Positions 1 through 6,303 are shown, counted from the stretch's first letter. The stretch is 7,300 bases of DNA from Verrucomicrobiia bacterium (GCA_030424825.1 JAUHWE010000226.1:1-7300); one strand, 5' to 3'. Notes: generated from the sequence alone by a model not told the origin. Made by a program: numbers and translations.

Positions 1-433
1 ACATGGAGCGAATCACGGCGATCTCGTCTGCCAGTGAAGCGATGTGCGGAAAGCATTCGGAGATTTCCATCCCGCTTTTCCCATGTCGTGAGAATTTGAA
101 AGTGGGACCTTTGACTTTCAGTTCGTTGGATTGGAGCTGGGCGATTTGTTGGCCAGCAGTAAATGACTCGGGCATGGGTTTGCCGTGGTGCGTTTCAAGG
201 GCAGGCTTGTAGTCGAATGTCTCGAGGTGAGAGGGCCCGCCCGCCATGCAAAGGTGGATGATCCGTTTCACTTTGGCAGGGTAGTGGAGCCCGTTCGCAA
301 TGCCCGATGACTGATTGCCGAGAGAGTCAGCGGTAAAAAGATCACCAAGAGCGAAGGCTCCGAGGCTCGAGAGAGAGTTCTTTAGAAAAGAGCGACGATT
401 GATTTCAGTGATGTATTTGGATAGTGAAGACAT
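1..433 (-). CDS. DUF1501 family Tat-exported protein, N-terminal part (runs off left edge)
   Basis: The first 144 codons are visible; the rest lies beyond the left edge. The ATG at 433 is followed by MSSLSKYITEINRRSFLK, which carries a twin-arginine motif (NRRSFLK, residues 12-18). A hydrophobic stretch follows (residues 19-33), as expected for Tat export of a folded protein. After it comes the DUF1501 signature, including MAGGPSHLETFDYKP at about 63-77. The family is related to the alkaline-phosphatase/sulfatase fold and is abundant in Planctomycetota and Verrucomicrobiota; a precise substrate is not established. The gene lies 67 bp downstream of the DUF1553 gene on the same strand, the usual pairing, and no promoter or terminator is obvious between them, so I infer one operon. 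The ribosome binding site is weak (GAGAAAC-like). Confidence 0.93.
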   Translation of the reverse strand, partial: MSSLSKYITEINRRSFLKNSLSSLGAFALGDLFTADSLGNQSSGIANGLHYPAKVKRIIHLCMAGGPSHLETFDYKPALETHHGKPMPESFTAGQQIAQLQSNELKVKGPTFKFSRHGKSGMEISECFPHIASLADEIAVIRSM

Positions 434-500
434 AAAATACTTGTTTCTCGATAGGGGCTTCTGCGGTTGAACTTATGACCTCTTGATGTGTTGTCGTTTT

Positions 501-3500
501 CTAGTATCGTGTAATCGTTTCGTGCAAGTTCAGGATCGCTCGGCTCATGCTGGTCAAAGCGGCGAGCTCTGCGGAATTATGGATCGGATCGGGTTGCTTG
601 AGTCCAATTGCAAGAAATTCCTCACTTTGATTATCCGCTCTTTCAAACCGTTTTCGCTCTCGGTTTAGGAAAGCTTTGAGGGTTCGCCTTTCCTTCACAG
701 TCGGCTTACGTGCCAGGGCTCGTGTGTAGGCGGTTTCTATTCGGGCATTGTCGTTCCCAATATCGAGAAGCCCCTCGGCAAGGGCTCTCGCAGCTTCTAC
801 TTGAGTAGGATCGTTGAGAAGGTTGAGGGCTTGGAGTGGTGTGTTGGAGAGGTCCCTCTTTACTACGCATTCGTCTCTGCCGCTTGCATCAAATGCGGTC
901 ATCATTGGGTGAAGGAAGGTTCGTTGCCAGTGAGTGTATACGCCTCTTCGATACTGGTCTTCGTCGGTGTCGTGAGCATATTTCCGCTTGGGAAAATTAA
1001 GGTTCCGGTAATGTCCCGGCGGCTGGTAGGGCCGTGAGCTGAATCCGCCCAGTTTCGTATTAAGCAAGCCACTGATCTTTAGAGAATTGTCTCTTATTAT
1101 TTCAGCAGAGAGGCGAACGGGGCTTTGACGGGCTAGAAGTCGATTGTAGGGGTCGATTTCATACAGTTGATCGGAAACGTCGCTCGACTGGCGATAGGTT
1201 CTGGAGGTGACTATTTCGCGGATCAAATGCTTAATGTCCCAGCCAGATTCGACAAATTCGTACGCGAGCCAATCAAGAAGTTCGGGATAGGGCGGATATT
1301 CTCCTTGAAGGCCGAGGTCTTCCGGCGCGCTCGAGAGAGGGGTGCCGAAATACATCGCCCAAATCCGGTTTGCAAAGGTTCGGGCGGTAAGGGGATTTTG
1401 GGGATTGGTAATCCAATTGGCGAGGTCCAGACGATTGAGGCGTCGAGATTCGCTTGAGGCAATGGCGTTGGGCAGAAAGGAAGGGCTGGCGGGTAGAACG
1501 GTTTTTCCACTTTCGTCCATCCAATTGCCTCGGGGCAGGACTTTGACTTCTCGAGGTTTGGCGCTTACGGTCAAGGGTGTGTAGCGCAAACCGTAAAGCT
1601 CATTTTTGAGTGCCTCTATCTCGTTGCGTTGGTTTAAAAACGTATCCGAAAGATGGACGAAGAATTCTTGTTTGAGCTGCGGATAGTCTTTTTCGTCCTC
1701 TCGATTTTCGATTAACTGAGCGAGCGATTCTCGACCGTCTTGGCTAAGGAGTGCGTGCTGAGTGCCATCTCTCTGCGTGCGAATTCGAAAATTTCGGAAT
1801 CCTCCAGCGTTGCCCTTCATGGGGAGAATTGAGATCAGCTTAGCCGAAGTCGGGAGGTCGAGGGTATCCCGCGTTAGGCTAATTGGATGCCAAACGCCTT
1901 TGTAGAGCAGAGGTGTTACCTGAACGAAGGGCGCATTTGATTTATTGTTCAGTTCCCCTTCGAAATTGTCACCGAGATGATAGGCCTTCTTGAGAATCTG
2001 ACCGTTAACCTCATACCTAATCTCGATACCGAGAGATCCTCTTCCGCCGCCTCCAACGATCCGGGCATCAAACTGAAGCGCTGCGAGCTTTCGCAAACCA
2101 TAAGGATAGGATAACAGATCGATCGCTTCCGTCTTTGTGGTTTCGTAATGCTGGTTGGTATATTCGAACGGAACGTATACGGGAAGAGATTGGCTCGCAA
2201 GCTCGCGTTGTTCTTCTAGCCATGTACGGTATTCGTTTTCCGCTTGATCTGAGCCTTGTGCCAGAATGGATTCCTTTTCATCAATCGCTTGCTTTACCGC
2301 TTTGGGATTCTCGTGGAAGAGTTTGTTGGGCACGCTCAGTTCAGGACCAAACCAGCCTTCGTGCGTGCCTTCGGTTGTCAGATATTTTTCGATACTATCC
2401 TGGTAGGAGCCGTCACCGGTGTAGGCACCTTTTTCCAATATATCTGCAAAAAAGGCGGCCATGCTATAGAAGTCTTTGGTGGTGAACGGGTCGAACTTGT
2501 GGTCATGGCATTCCGCGCAGGCCATGGTAGAGCCAAGCCAGGTGGTCGCTGTCGTGCGGACACGTTCGGACTGGTATTTCTTTATGTATTCCTTATCCTG
2601 GATACCGCCTTCCCGGCTGATTTGGTTTAAGCGATTATAGCTGGCCGCCACGAGCTGTTCGGTAGAGGGGCTGGGAAGCAAGTCTCCGGCGATTTGCTCC
2701 CGTGTAAACTGGTCGTATGGCTTGTTCTCGTTAAACGAATGGATCACGTAATCTCGGTAGGGCGTTGCGTCGCGTTCCTGGTCCCCGTGGTACCCGACCG
2801 TGTCGGCATAGCGGACCGCGTCGAGCCAGTGGATCGCCATTTTCTCACCGTAGTGTTTGGATGCTAGGAGCTGATCGACGAACTTTTCATAGGCATCCGG
2901 TCGTTCATCGTTGACGAATGCGGTGACATCCTCGGGTGATGGAGGAAGGCCTATGAGATCCAACGAGACGCGGCGAATCAGGGTTTCCTTGCGGGCTTCG
3001 GGAGAGGGTTTCAGGCCTTTCTGTTGCAGGCGTTCTGCGACGATACTGTCGATCCCGTCCAGGGTGGGGCGCTTGACCGGATTGTAGGACCAGTGGCTTT
3101 CGTATTCCGCTCCTTCTCCGATCCAGCGTTTGAGAATCAGCTTTTCAACATCGGTGAGTGATTTATTCGATTTTGGTTCCGGCATGACCTCGTCGGGGTC
3201 TTCACTAAATATCCGGTGAAGCAGTTCCCCGTCCTCGGTGTCTCCTGGCACAAAGGCAAAGGCCTCGATCGCCTCTTCCCGAATGTCGAGGCGCAGATCT
3301 CCCTCCCGCTTTTCTTTGTCGGGCCCGTGGCAGAAGAAGCAATTATTCGACAGGATGGGACGGATGTGTCGGTTGAACTCGATGTTTTCGATTTGGTCTA
3401 CTGCGGCTTGAGCCGACCGGATCGAATCGGTTGCGTCCATGGGCGGGATGAGCACGGAAACGCACATCGTTAGAATTGCTGAAGCGATTGTAGATCGGGG

Positions 3501-3503
3501 CAT
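501..3503 (-). CDS. Planctomycete-type cytochrome c / DUF1549 / DUF1553 secreted protein
   Basis: A large exported protein of 1000 residues from the ATG at 3503. An in-frame GTG at 3527 would add 8 residues but has no Shine-Dalgarno. The ATG has AGGA 5 nt upstream and opens directly into a signal peptide (residues 1-22, ending near PMDA). Domains in order: a PSCyt1-type cytochrome c region with haem motif CFFCH at 55-59; DUF1549 (about 145-355) with its typical second CxxCH, CAECHDHKFDP, at 329-339; a non-conserved beta-rich insert (about 440-580); a short helical linker (about 610-640); and DUF1553 (about 645-960), with LDLANWITNPQNPLTARTF and RDLSNTPLQALNLLNDP. Such proteins are encoded beside DUF1501 partners in PVC bacteria and are probably periplasmic. 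A redox or polysaccharide-related role is often proposed but not proven. Length and domain order are normal and the frame is intact. Confidence 0.95.
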   Translation of the reverse strand: MPRSTIASAILTMCVSVLIPPMDATDSIRSAQAAVDQIENIEFNRHIRPILSNNCFFCHGPDKEKREGDLRLDIREEAIEAFAFVPGDTEDGELLHRIFSEDPDEVMPEPKSNKSLTDVEKLILKRWIGEGAEYESHWSYNPVKRPTLDGIDSIVAERLQQKGLKPSPEARKETLIRRVSLDLIGLPPSPEDVTAFVNDERPDAYEKFVDQLLASKHYGEKMAIHWLDAVRYADTVGYHGDQERDATPYRDYVIHSFNENKPYDQFTREQIAGDLLPSPSTEQLVAASYNRLNQISREGGIQDKEYIKKYQSERVRTTATTWLGSTMACAECHDHKFDPFTTKDFYSMAAFFADILEKGAYTGDGSYQDSIEKYLTTEGTHEGWFGPELSVPNKLFHENPKAVKQAIDEKESILAQGSDQAENEYRTWLEEQRELASQSLPVYVPFEYTNQHYETTKTEAIDLLSYPYGLRKLAALQFDARIVGGGGRGSLGIEIRYEVNGQILKKAYHLGDNFEGELNNKSNAPFVQVTPLLYKGVWHPISLTRDTLDLPTSAKLISILPMKGNAGGFRNFRIRTQRDGTQHALLSQDGRESLAQLIENREDEKDYPQLKQEFFVHLSDTFLNQRNEIEALKNELYGLRYTPLTVSAKPREVKVLPRGNWMDESGKTVLPASPSFLPNAIASSESRRLNRLDLANWITNPQNPLTARTFANRIWAMYFGTPLSSAPEDLGLQGEYPPYPELLDWLAYEFVESGWDIKHLIREIVTSRTYRQSSDVSDQLYEIDPYNRLLARQSPVRLSAEIIRDNSLKISGLLNTKLGGFSSRPYQPPGHYRNLNFPKRKYAHDTDEDQYRRGVYTHWQRTFLHPMMTAFDASGRDECVVKRDLSNTPLQALNLLNDPTQVEAARALAEGLLDIGNDNARIETAYTRALARKPTVKERRTLKAFLNRERKRFERADNQSEEFLAIGLKQPDPIHNSAELAALTSMSRAILNLHETITRY

Positions 3504-3508
3504 GATGG

Positions 3509-3513
3509 TCCTG
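3509..3513 (-). promoter_or_regulatory. Ribosome binding site deciding the ATG start of the DUF1553 gene
   Basis: On the minus strand CAGGA lies 5 nt before the ATG at 3503. The upstream GTG at 3527 is preceded by CATTGCACAATCA, with no purine-rich element. This favours the ATG, which also gives the cleaner signal peptide. Confidence 0.55.
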
Positions 3514-3547
3514 CTTTTTGTGCTCACTGATTGTGCAATGGTATGGG

Positions 3548-3577
3548 ATTATTCGGCATGTAGGAGGAGGCAGTCAA
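3548..3577 (-). promoter_or_regulatory. Sigma-70-type promoter for the DUF1553-DUF1501 operon
   Basis: Reading the minus strand, TTGACT (3577-3572, 5 of 6 to TTGACA) is followed after 18 bp by AATAAT (3553-3548, 5 of 6 to TATAAT). Transcription would begin near 3540, about 37 nt before the ATG at 3503. It is divergent from the chaperone operon promoter, and the two are separated by about 160 bp. Confidence 0.55.
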
Positions 3578-3613
3578 ACTATTCAGAGGGTAGAGGTTGG
3601 TGGGGCCGGTCGG

Positions 3614-3630
3614 CACTATATTCGATAGTG
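3614..3630. promoter_or_regulatory. Palindrome, candidate upstream activator site
   Basis: CACTAT-ATTCG-ATAGTG is a perfect 6-bp inverted repeat with a 5-bp spacer, centred at 3622. The centre lies about 144 bp upstream of the start predicted from the -24/-12 element, within the usual distance for dimeric sigma-54 enhancer-binding proteins. A second inverted pair, CGGCAC (3611-3616) with GTGCCG (3648-3653), overlaps it. It could equally serve the divergent DUF1553 operon, whose -35 is about 37 bp away. Function is inferred from symmetry and position only. Confidence 0.35.
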
Positions 3631-3738
3631 ACAAGGTGGCCCGATCTGTGCCGAGCTAGATGTGCCACATCGAGTCTGCTGGCGGTTGAGGCTCAAGAGC
3701 AACTTGTTGGAATTCAGGCATTAGGATCTATGTACATT

Positions 3739-3755
3739 TTGGCACAGGATATGCA
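3739..3755 (+). promoter_or_regulatory. -24/-12 (sigma-54, RpoN) promoter of the chaperone operon
   Basis: TTGGCAC-AGGAT-ATGCA matches the sigma-54 consensus TTGGCACGNNNNTTGCW closely. The invariant GG (3741-3742) and GC (3753-3754) are separated by exactly 10 bp. The predicted transcription start is near 3766, giving a leader of about 37 nt before the hsp20 ATG at 3803. No convincing -35/-10 pair for a housekeeping sigma, no CIRCE element and no sigma-32-like promoter was found in this gap. Confidence 0.7.
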
Positions 3756-3766
3756 TAAATAGAGAC

Positions 3767-3792
3767 CCTTTATTAAAACCATAAAAGAAAGG
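3767..3792 (+). promoter_or_regulatory. Leader helix able to mask the first hsp20 ribosome binding site
   Basis: CCTTT (3767-3771) is perfectly complementary to AAAGG (3788-3792), the core of the Shine-Dalgarno AAAGGA (3788-3793), which lies 9 nt before the ATG at 3803. An alternative weak helix pairs TTTAT (3769-3773) with ATAAA (3781-3785). Both are short and AU-rich, so they would melt easily, as expected of an RNA thermometer; small heat-shock genes are common hosts of these. Five base pairs alone is marginal evidence. Confidence 0.25.
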
Positions 3793-3802
3793 ACATGAAA
3801 TT

Positions 3803-4222
3803 ATGACGCTACTAAAACGTGACTATAGATTCGGCGATTCTTTCAATGGTATGGATCGCTTTTTTGATCGCTCCTTTTGGGACAGTGATTTCTGGCCAGG
3901 AATGATCCCCAATTCGAATAGCAAAAGCAACTTCCCCGTTGATGTTTACGGAGATGGCGAGAATTATTTTCTCGTCGCCGAGTTGCCTGGAGTCCGGAAG
4001 GACGACTTGGATCTGAAACTTGAGAATGCCGTCCTTACGATTGACGCTAAGCGGGAGATTGGAGAGGGGGAAAATGCGAAGGCGCTTACAATAACCCGTG
4101 CGGTTACCGTTGGAGACGATATAAATCCAGACGAAGTTATTGCTAAGCTGGAAAATGGGATTTTGACGGTTACGCTCCCCAAGGTGGAGGAGCGCAAGCC
4201 TAGGTCGATCTCTATTAGCTAG
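3803..4222 (+). CDS. Small heat-shock protein, Hsp20/alpha-crystallin family (first copy)
   Basis: A 139-residue ATP-independent holdase that should bind unfolding proteins in the cytoplasm and form oligomers. The N-terminal arm (1-43) is rich in Phe, Trp and Asp (for example RFFDRSFWDSDFW), as usual for substrate-binding arms. The alpha-crystallin domain runs from about 44 to 130 and shows AELPGV (59-64) and the strongly conserved LENGILTVTLP (116-126). The tail ends in RSISIS, giving the I-x-I motif (136-138) that docks into a neighbouring subunit. The start has a good Shine-Dalgarno (AAAGGA, 9 nt away). It is the first gene of the operon; the second hsp20 starts 31 bp later. Length is typical of bacterial class A-like Hsp20 proteins. 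Confidence 0.96.
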   Translation: MTLLKRDYRFGDSFNGMDRFFDRSFWDSDFWPGMIPNSNSKSNFPVDVYGDGENYFLVAELPGVRKDDLDLKLENAVLTIDAKREIGEGENAKALTITRAVTVGDDINPDEVIAKLENGILTVTLPKVEERKPRSISIS

Positions 4223-4253
4223 TACCTGCAATCGAAAAGAAAGGAGAAACACA

Positions 4254-4628
4254 ATGAATTCTCAAATTACGAAAGCGGAAATGGGAAATGGGGAAATCCG
4301 CCGGGCGTATTTAAAGCCCTATTACGAGTTACGCAACAAGGACAATGCGTACCTGGTCGATGTTCACTTGCCGGGCGTGTCTCGTGAGAACGTCGCGATA
4401 ACGCTCAACGGAGATATGCTAACGATAGAAGCTTCTCGAGCATCATACAAGCAGTCTGATTGGAAGGCGTTGCACACAGAAATTCGAGGAGAGGATTACC
4501 GGCTTGATCTGCAGCTCAATGTTGAAATCGAATCCGATGGGGTTTCGGCGAAGTCGGATATGGGTATACTAACGGTAAGGCTCCCACTTGCGGCAAAGGC
4601 GGCGCAGCGAACGATTCCTGTTGAATGA
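4254..4628 (+). CDS. Small heat-shock protein, Hsp20/alpha-crystallin family (second copy)
   Basis: A 124-residue Hsp20, clearly diverged from the first copy. It has a shorter N-terminal arm (about 1-24) without the aromatic-rich segment, an alpha-crystallin domain from about 25 to 113 with VHLPGV (37-42) and MGILTVRLP (103-111), and a tail with I-P-V (121-123) as the I/V-x-I/V docking motif. The usual Asn-Gly before the last strand is Met-Gly here. The ATG has a strong Shine-Dalgarno (AAGGAG at 4241-4246, 7 nt spacing). Two unlike Hsp20 proteins in one operon suggest either a hetero-oligomer or a division of labour, as with IbpA/IbpB, though this pair need not be orthologous to those. A pair of hairpins follows the stop codon directly. 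Confidence 0.95.
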   Translation: MNSQITKAEMGNGEIRRAYLKPYYELRNKDNAYLVDVHLPGVSRENVAITLNGDMLTIEASRASYKQSDWKALHTEIRGEDYRLDLQLNVEIESDGVSAKSDMGILTVRLPLAAKAAQRTIPVE

Positions 4629-4647
4629 CAAGCAAACGCTATGCTTG
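4629..4647 (+). other. Hairpin directly after the second hsp20 stop codon
   Basis: CAAGCA (4629-4634) and TGCTTG (4642-4647) form a perfect 6-bp stem with a 7-nt loop, beginning on the base after the TGA stop. No T tract follows, so it is not a standard terminator. It may be a 3' stability element or part of a larger structure with the next hairpin. Confidence 0.5.
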
Positions 4648-4654
4648 ACGCTTG

Positions 4655-4692
4655 GGCACTAGTCGATGATCCTTGTGGCTTCGGCTAGTGCC
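4655..4692 (+). other. Long hairpin between hsp20 and dnaJ
   Basis: GGCACTAGTCGA (4655-4666) pairs with TCGGCTAGTGCC (4681-4692), a 12-bp stem with one G-U pair and a 14-nt loop. It ends 19 nt before the dnaJ ATG. There is no T tract, which argues against intrinsic termination. Likely roles are transcript stabilisation or processing, giving more Hsp20 than J protein, or control of dnaJ translation. The stem is also a perfect 8-bp DNA palindrome (GGCACTAG/CTAGTGCC), so a protein site is possible. Confidence 0.6.
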
Positions 4693-4711
4693 GAAATTGG
4701 AACACTCTCCT

Positions 4712-5737
4712 ATGCCTGTCGAATATAAGGACTATTACAAGACATTGGGTGTGCCTAAAAATGCGTCGCAAGCGGATATTAAAAAGGCGTTCCGAGATCT
4801 GGCTCGGAAATTCCATCCAGACCTCGCCAAGGCCGAAGACAAAGTCTCATCCGAAGATCGTTTCAAGGAGATCAACGAAGCATACGAAGTTCTAAAGGAC
4901 CCGGAAAAGCGTAAGAAATATGACCGTCTAGGATCCGATTGGGACAAGTACGATGACGCTCGCTATTCCGGTAGCGGCACCGGGGGTCCGAGAGGATTTG
5001 GCGGGTTCGATGGCGCGACCGGCAATACGGGAGGGGGGTACGAGTACCATTTTGGAGGCACGGGATTCAGTGATTTTTTTGAACAATATTTTGGAGGTTC
5101 CGGGGTAGACCCGTTCGATGGGCTTCGTTCAAAGGGAAGTCGTGGATTTAATAGGACTGGCACTTCCTCAAGGCGCACTATTCGAGGGTCCGATGTTGAA
5201 GCGGACATTCTGGTGACTCTGGAAGAGGCCTTCAAGGGTGCGACTCGCCGGTTATCGTTAAGGAAGATTGATCCGGAGAACGGGACCGAAAAAATCCAAT
5301 CGCTAGACGTAAAGATTCCGGCGGGAATTCGGGAAGGTCAGCGAATTCGACTAGGTGGTCAAGGACAGTCCTCGCCGAACGAAGGTCCTCCGGGAGACTT
5401 GTTTCTTAAAGCCCGGTTTGCGCAGCATCCCTATTTCACAGTCAAAGGAAGCGACTTGCATTATGGGCTGAATTTGGCTCCTTGGGAGATTGCCTTGGGC
5501 TGTGTCATTGAGGTCCCTACATTGCACGGGACGGCTCGATTGACGGTGAAGCCGGGAGCTCAAGTGGGGCAGCAACTCCGATTGGCAAAACATGGTCTAC
5601 CGAAATCAGGTTCGAATCGAGGAGATCTATTTGTGGAGATCCGAATTCGGATGCCGGAGTCCCTGTCAACTGAGGAGCGCGGGCTTTGGGAGAAGCTTAA
5701 GTCGATCTCTGCCTTTAACCCTCGAGCGAAAACGTAG
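4712..5737 (+). CDS. cbpA: Class B J-domain co-chaperone (CbpA/DnaJ type, no zinc finger)
   Basis: A 341-residue J protein that should stimulate DnaK ATPase and deliver clients. The J domain (about 6-70) has the catalytic HPD at 35-37 (KFHPDLAK). A Gly/Phe-rich segment follows (about 88-145: GGPRGFGGFDG, YFGGSG). The two C-terminal substrate-binding domains start near DVEADILVTLEEAF and include VKIPAGIREGQRIRLGGQG and GDLFLKARFAQHPYF. The four CxxCxGxG zinc repeats of class A DnaJ are absent, so it is the CbpA/DjlB-like class. I chose the ATG at 4712 (MPVEYKDYYKTLGV), which matches the family N-terminus; an in-frame TTG at 4673 would place coding sequence over the hairpin arm. The ribosome binding site is weak. 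The cbpM-like gene begins 3 nt after the stop, the same pairing as E. coli cbpA-cbpM. No dnaK or grpE is in the window. Confidence 0.95.
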   Translation: MPVEYKDYYKTLGVPKNASQADIKKAFRDLARKFHPDLAKAEDKVSSEDRFKEINEAYEVLKDPEKRKKYDRLGSDWDKYDDARYSGSGTGGPRGFGGFDGATGNTGGGYEYHFGGTGFSDFFEQYFGGSGVDPFDGLRSKGSRGFNRTGTSSRRTIRGSDVEADILVTLEEAFKGATRRLSLRKIDPENGTEKIQSLDVKIPAGIREGQRIRLGGQGQSSPNEGPPGDLFLKARFAQHPYFTVKGSDLHYGLNLAPWEIALGCVIEVPTLHGTARLTVKPGAQVGQQLRLAKHGLPKSGSNRGDLFVEIRIRMPESLSTEERGLWEKLKSISAFNPRAKT

Positions 5738-5740
5738 CTT

Positions 5741-6061
5741 ATGTCATCTGATAACGAGATTACTCCCAAGTGGCAGGATCCATCCGCAGCGGATGAAGTT
5801 TTCGATCACGTGACGACGGCATCAATGGCGGGGGTTCCTGCTCGGCTAGTTCTCAAATATTGGAAGATTGGATTGGTGAAGCCAATTGGAGATACGGAGC
5901 GCTATGGAATTTATTTCGATCAGGAGGCCATTTATTTGATCAGGCAAGCGGAGTTGATGCGGCAGGAACTGTCTGTCGATATGCGAGCAGCTACGGTTAT
6001 CGTAAAGCTGCGACAGAAGGTTGAAACGCTTCATGAAGAACTCCGTTTTTGGAGGCGCTGA
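5741..6061 (+). CDS. cbpM: Chaperone modulator CbpM-like, MerR-fold protein
   Basis: A 106-residue protein that fits the CbpM/HTH_2 MerR-like family. In E. coli, CbpM binds the J domain of CbpA and blocks its action. Residues about 22-62 form the winged-helix-like part (VTTASMAGVPARLVLKYWKIGLVKP, then YGIYFDQEAIYLI), with the short turn after Pro-48 typical of the family. Residues about 64-106 are a helical tail ending in a likely coiled coil (VIVKLRQKVETLHEELRFWRR). The ATG is 3 nt after the dnaJ stop and has no clear Shine-Dalgarno, so translation is probably coupled to dnaJ. MerR-fold relatives such as HspR repress heat-shock genes by binding DNA, so autoregulation is a second possibility. 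The position beside a J protein favours modulator. Confidence 0.85.
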   Translation: MSSDNEITPKWQDPSAADEVFDHVTTASMAGVPARLVLKYWKIGLVKPIGDTERYGIYFDQEAIYLIRQAELMRQELSVDMRAATVIVKLRQKVETLHEELRFWRR

Positions 6062-6203
6062 AGGTGTTCTGTTGCGGCATTTTGCAGAAGGGTAAAAAAG
6101 TTTAGGTTCGCTGACGTATGGCGCCGTAAATCTTGTAAAGAGATCATGGGCACAATTCATACCCCAGTAGCAGGATGTAGATTGATAGACGGTGATTCTC
6201 AAA

Positions 6204-6220
6204 TGTGACACTTGTTCACA
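6204..6220. repeat. Inverted repeat TGTGA-N7-TCACA
   Basis: Perfect 5-bp arms with a 7-bp spacer. It resembles a CRP/FNR-family operator, whose classic spacing is N6, so the extra base weakens that reading. It lies about 290 bp upstream of the DUF3016 ATG, which is far for direct control of that gene. Confidence 0.3.
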
Positions 6221-6271
6221 CTGATTGACGAATTCTGACTCGGGTCTCTGTTTAGGTTGGGAAGTTGCTTT

Positions 6272-6303
6272 TGTTAAGTGACTCAATTTGAGGCTGTTAA
6301 GTG
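6272..6303 (+). repeat. Direct repeat TGTTAAGTG, two copies
   Basis: TGTTAAGTG occurs at 6272-6280 and 6295-6303, starts 23 bp apart, roughly two helical turns. Between them CTCAA-T-TTGAG (6282-6292) is an inverted repeat. The arrangement could be a regulator site, but chance is not excluded in AT-rich non-coding DNA. Confidence 0.3.

Noticed and set aside
801..2630. Several plus-strand frames of 78-124 codons inside the DUF1553 gene
   Set aside because: All are shadows of the intact 1000-codon minus-strand gene and show no protein family.
3528..3802. CIRCE (HrcA) operator or sigma-32 promoter for hsp20
   Set aside because: No TTAGCACTC-N9-GAGTGCTAA and no CTTGAA/CCCCAT-type pair is present; the -24/-12 element is much better.
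3812..4252. Open frame of 146 codons on the minus strand opposite the first hsp20
   Set aside because: It is fully antisense to a well-supported Hsp20 gene and has no recognisable domain or ribosome binding site.
4673..4711. TTG start adding 13 residues to the J protein
   Set aside because: The family N-terminus matches the ATG at 4712, and the extension would be encoded by the arm of the intergenic hairpin.
6204..6220. CRP site
   Set aside because: The arms match TGTGA/TCACA but the spacer is 7 rather than 6 bp, and it is far from any start codon; kept only as an inverted repeat.
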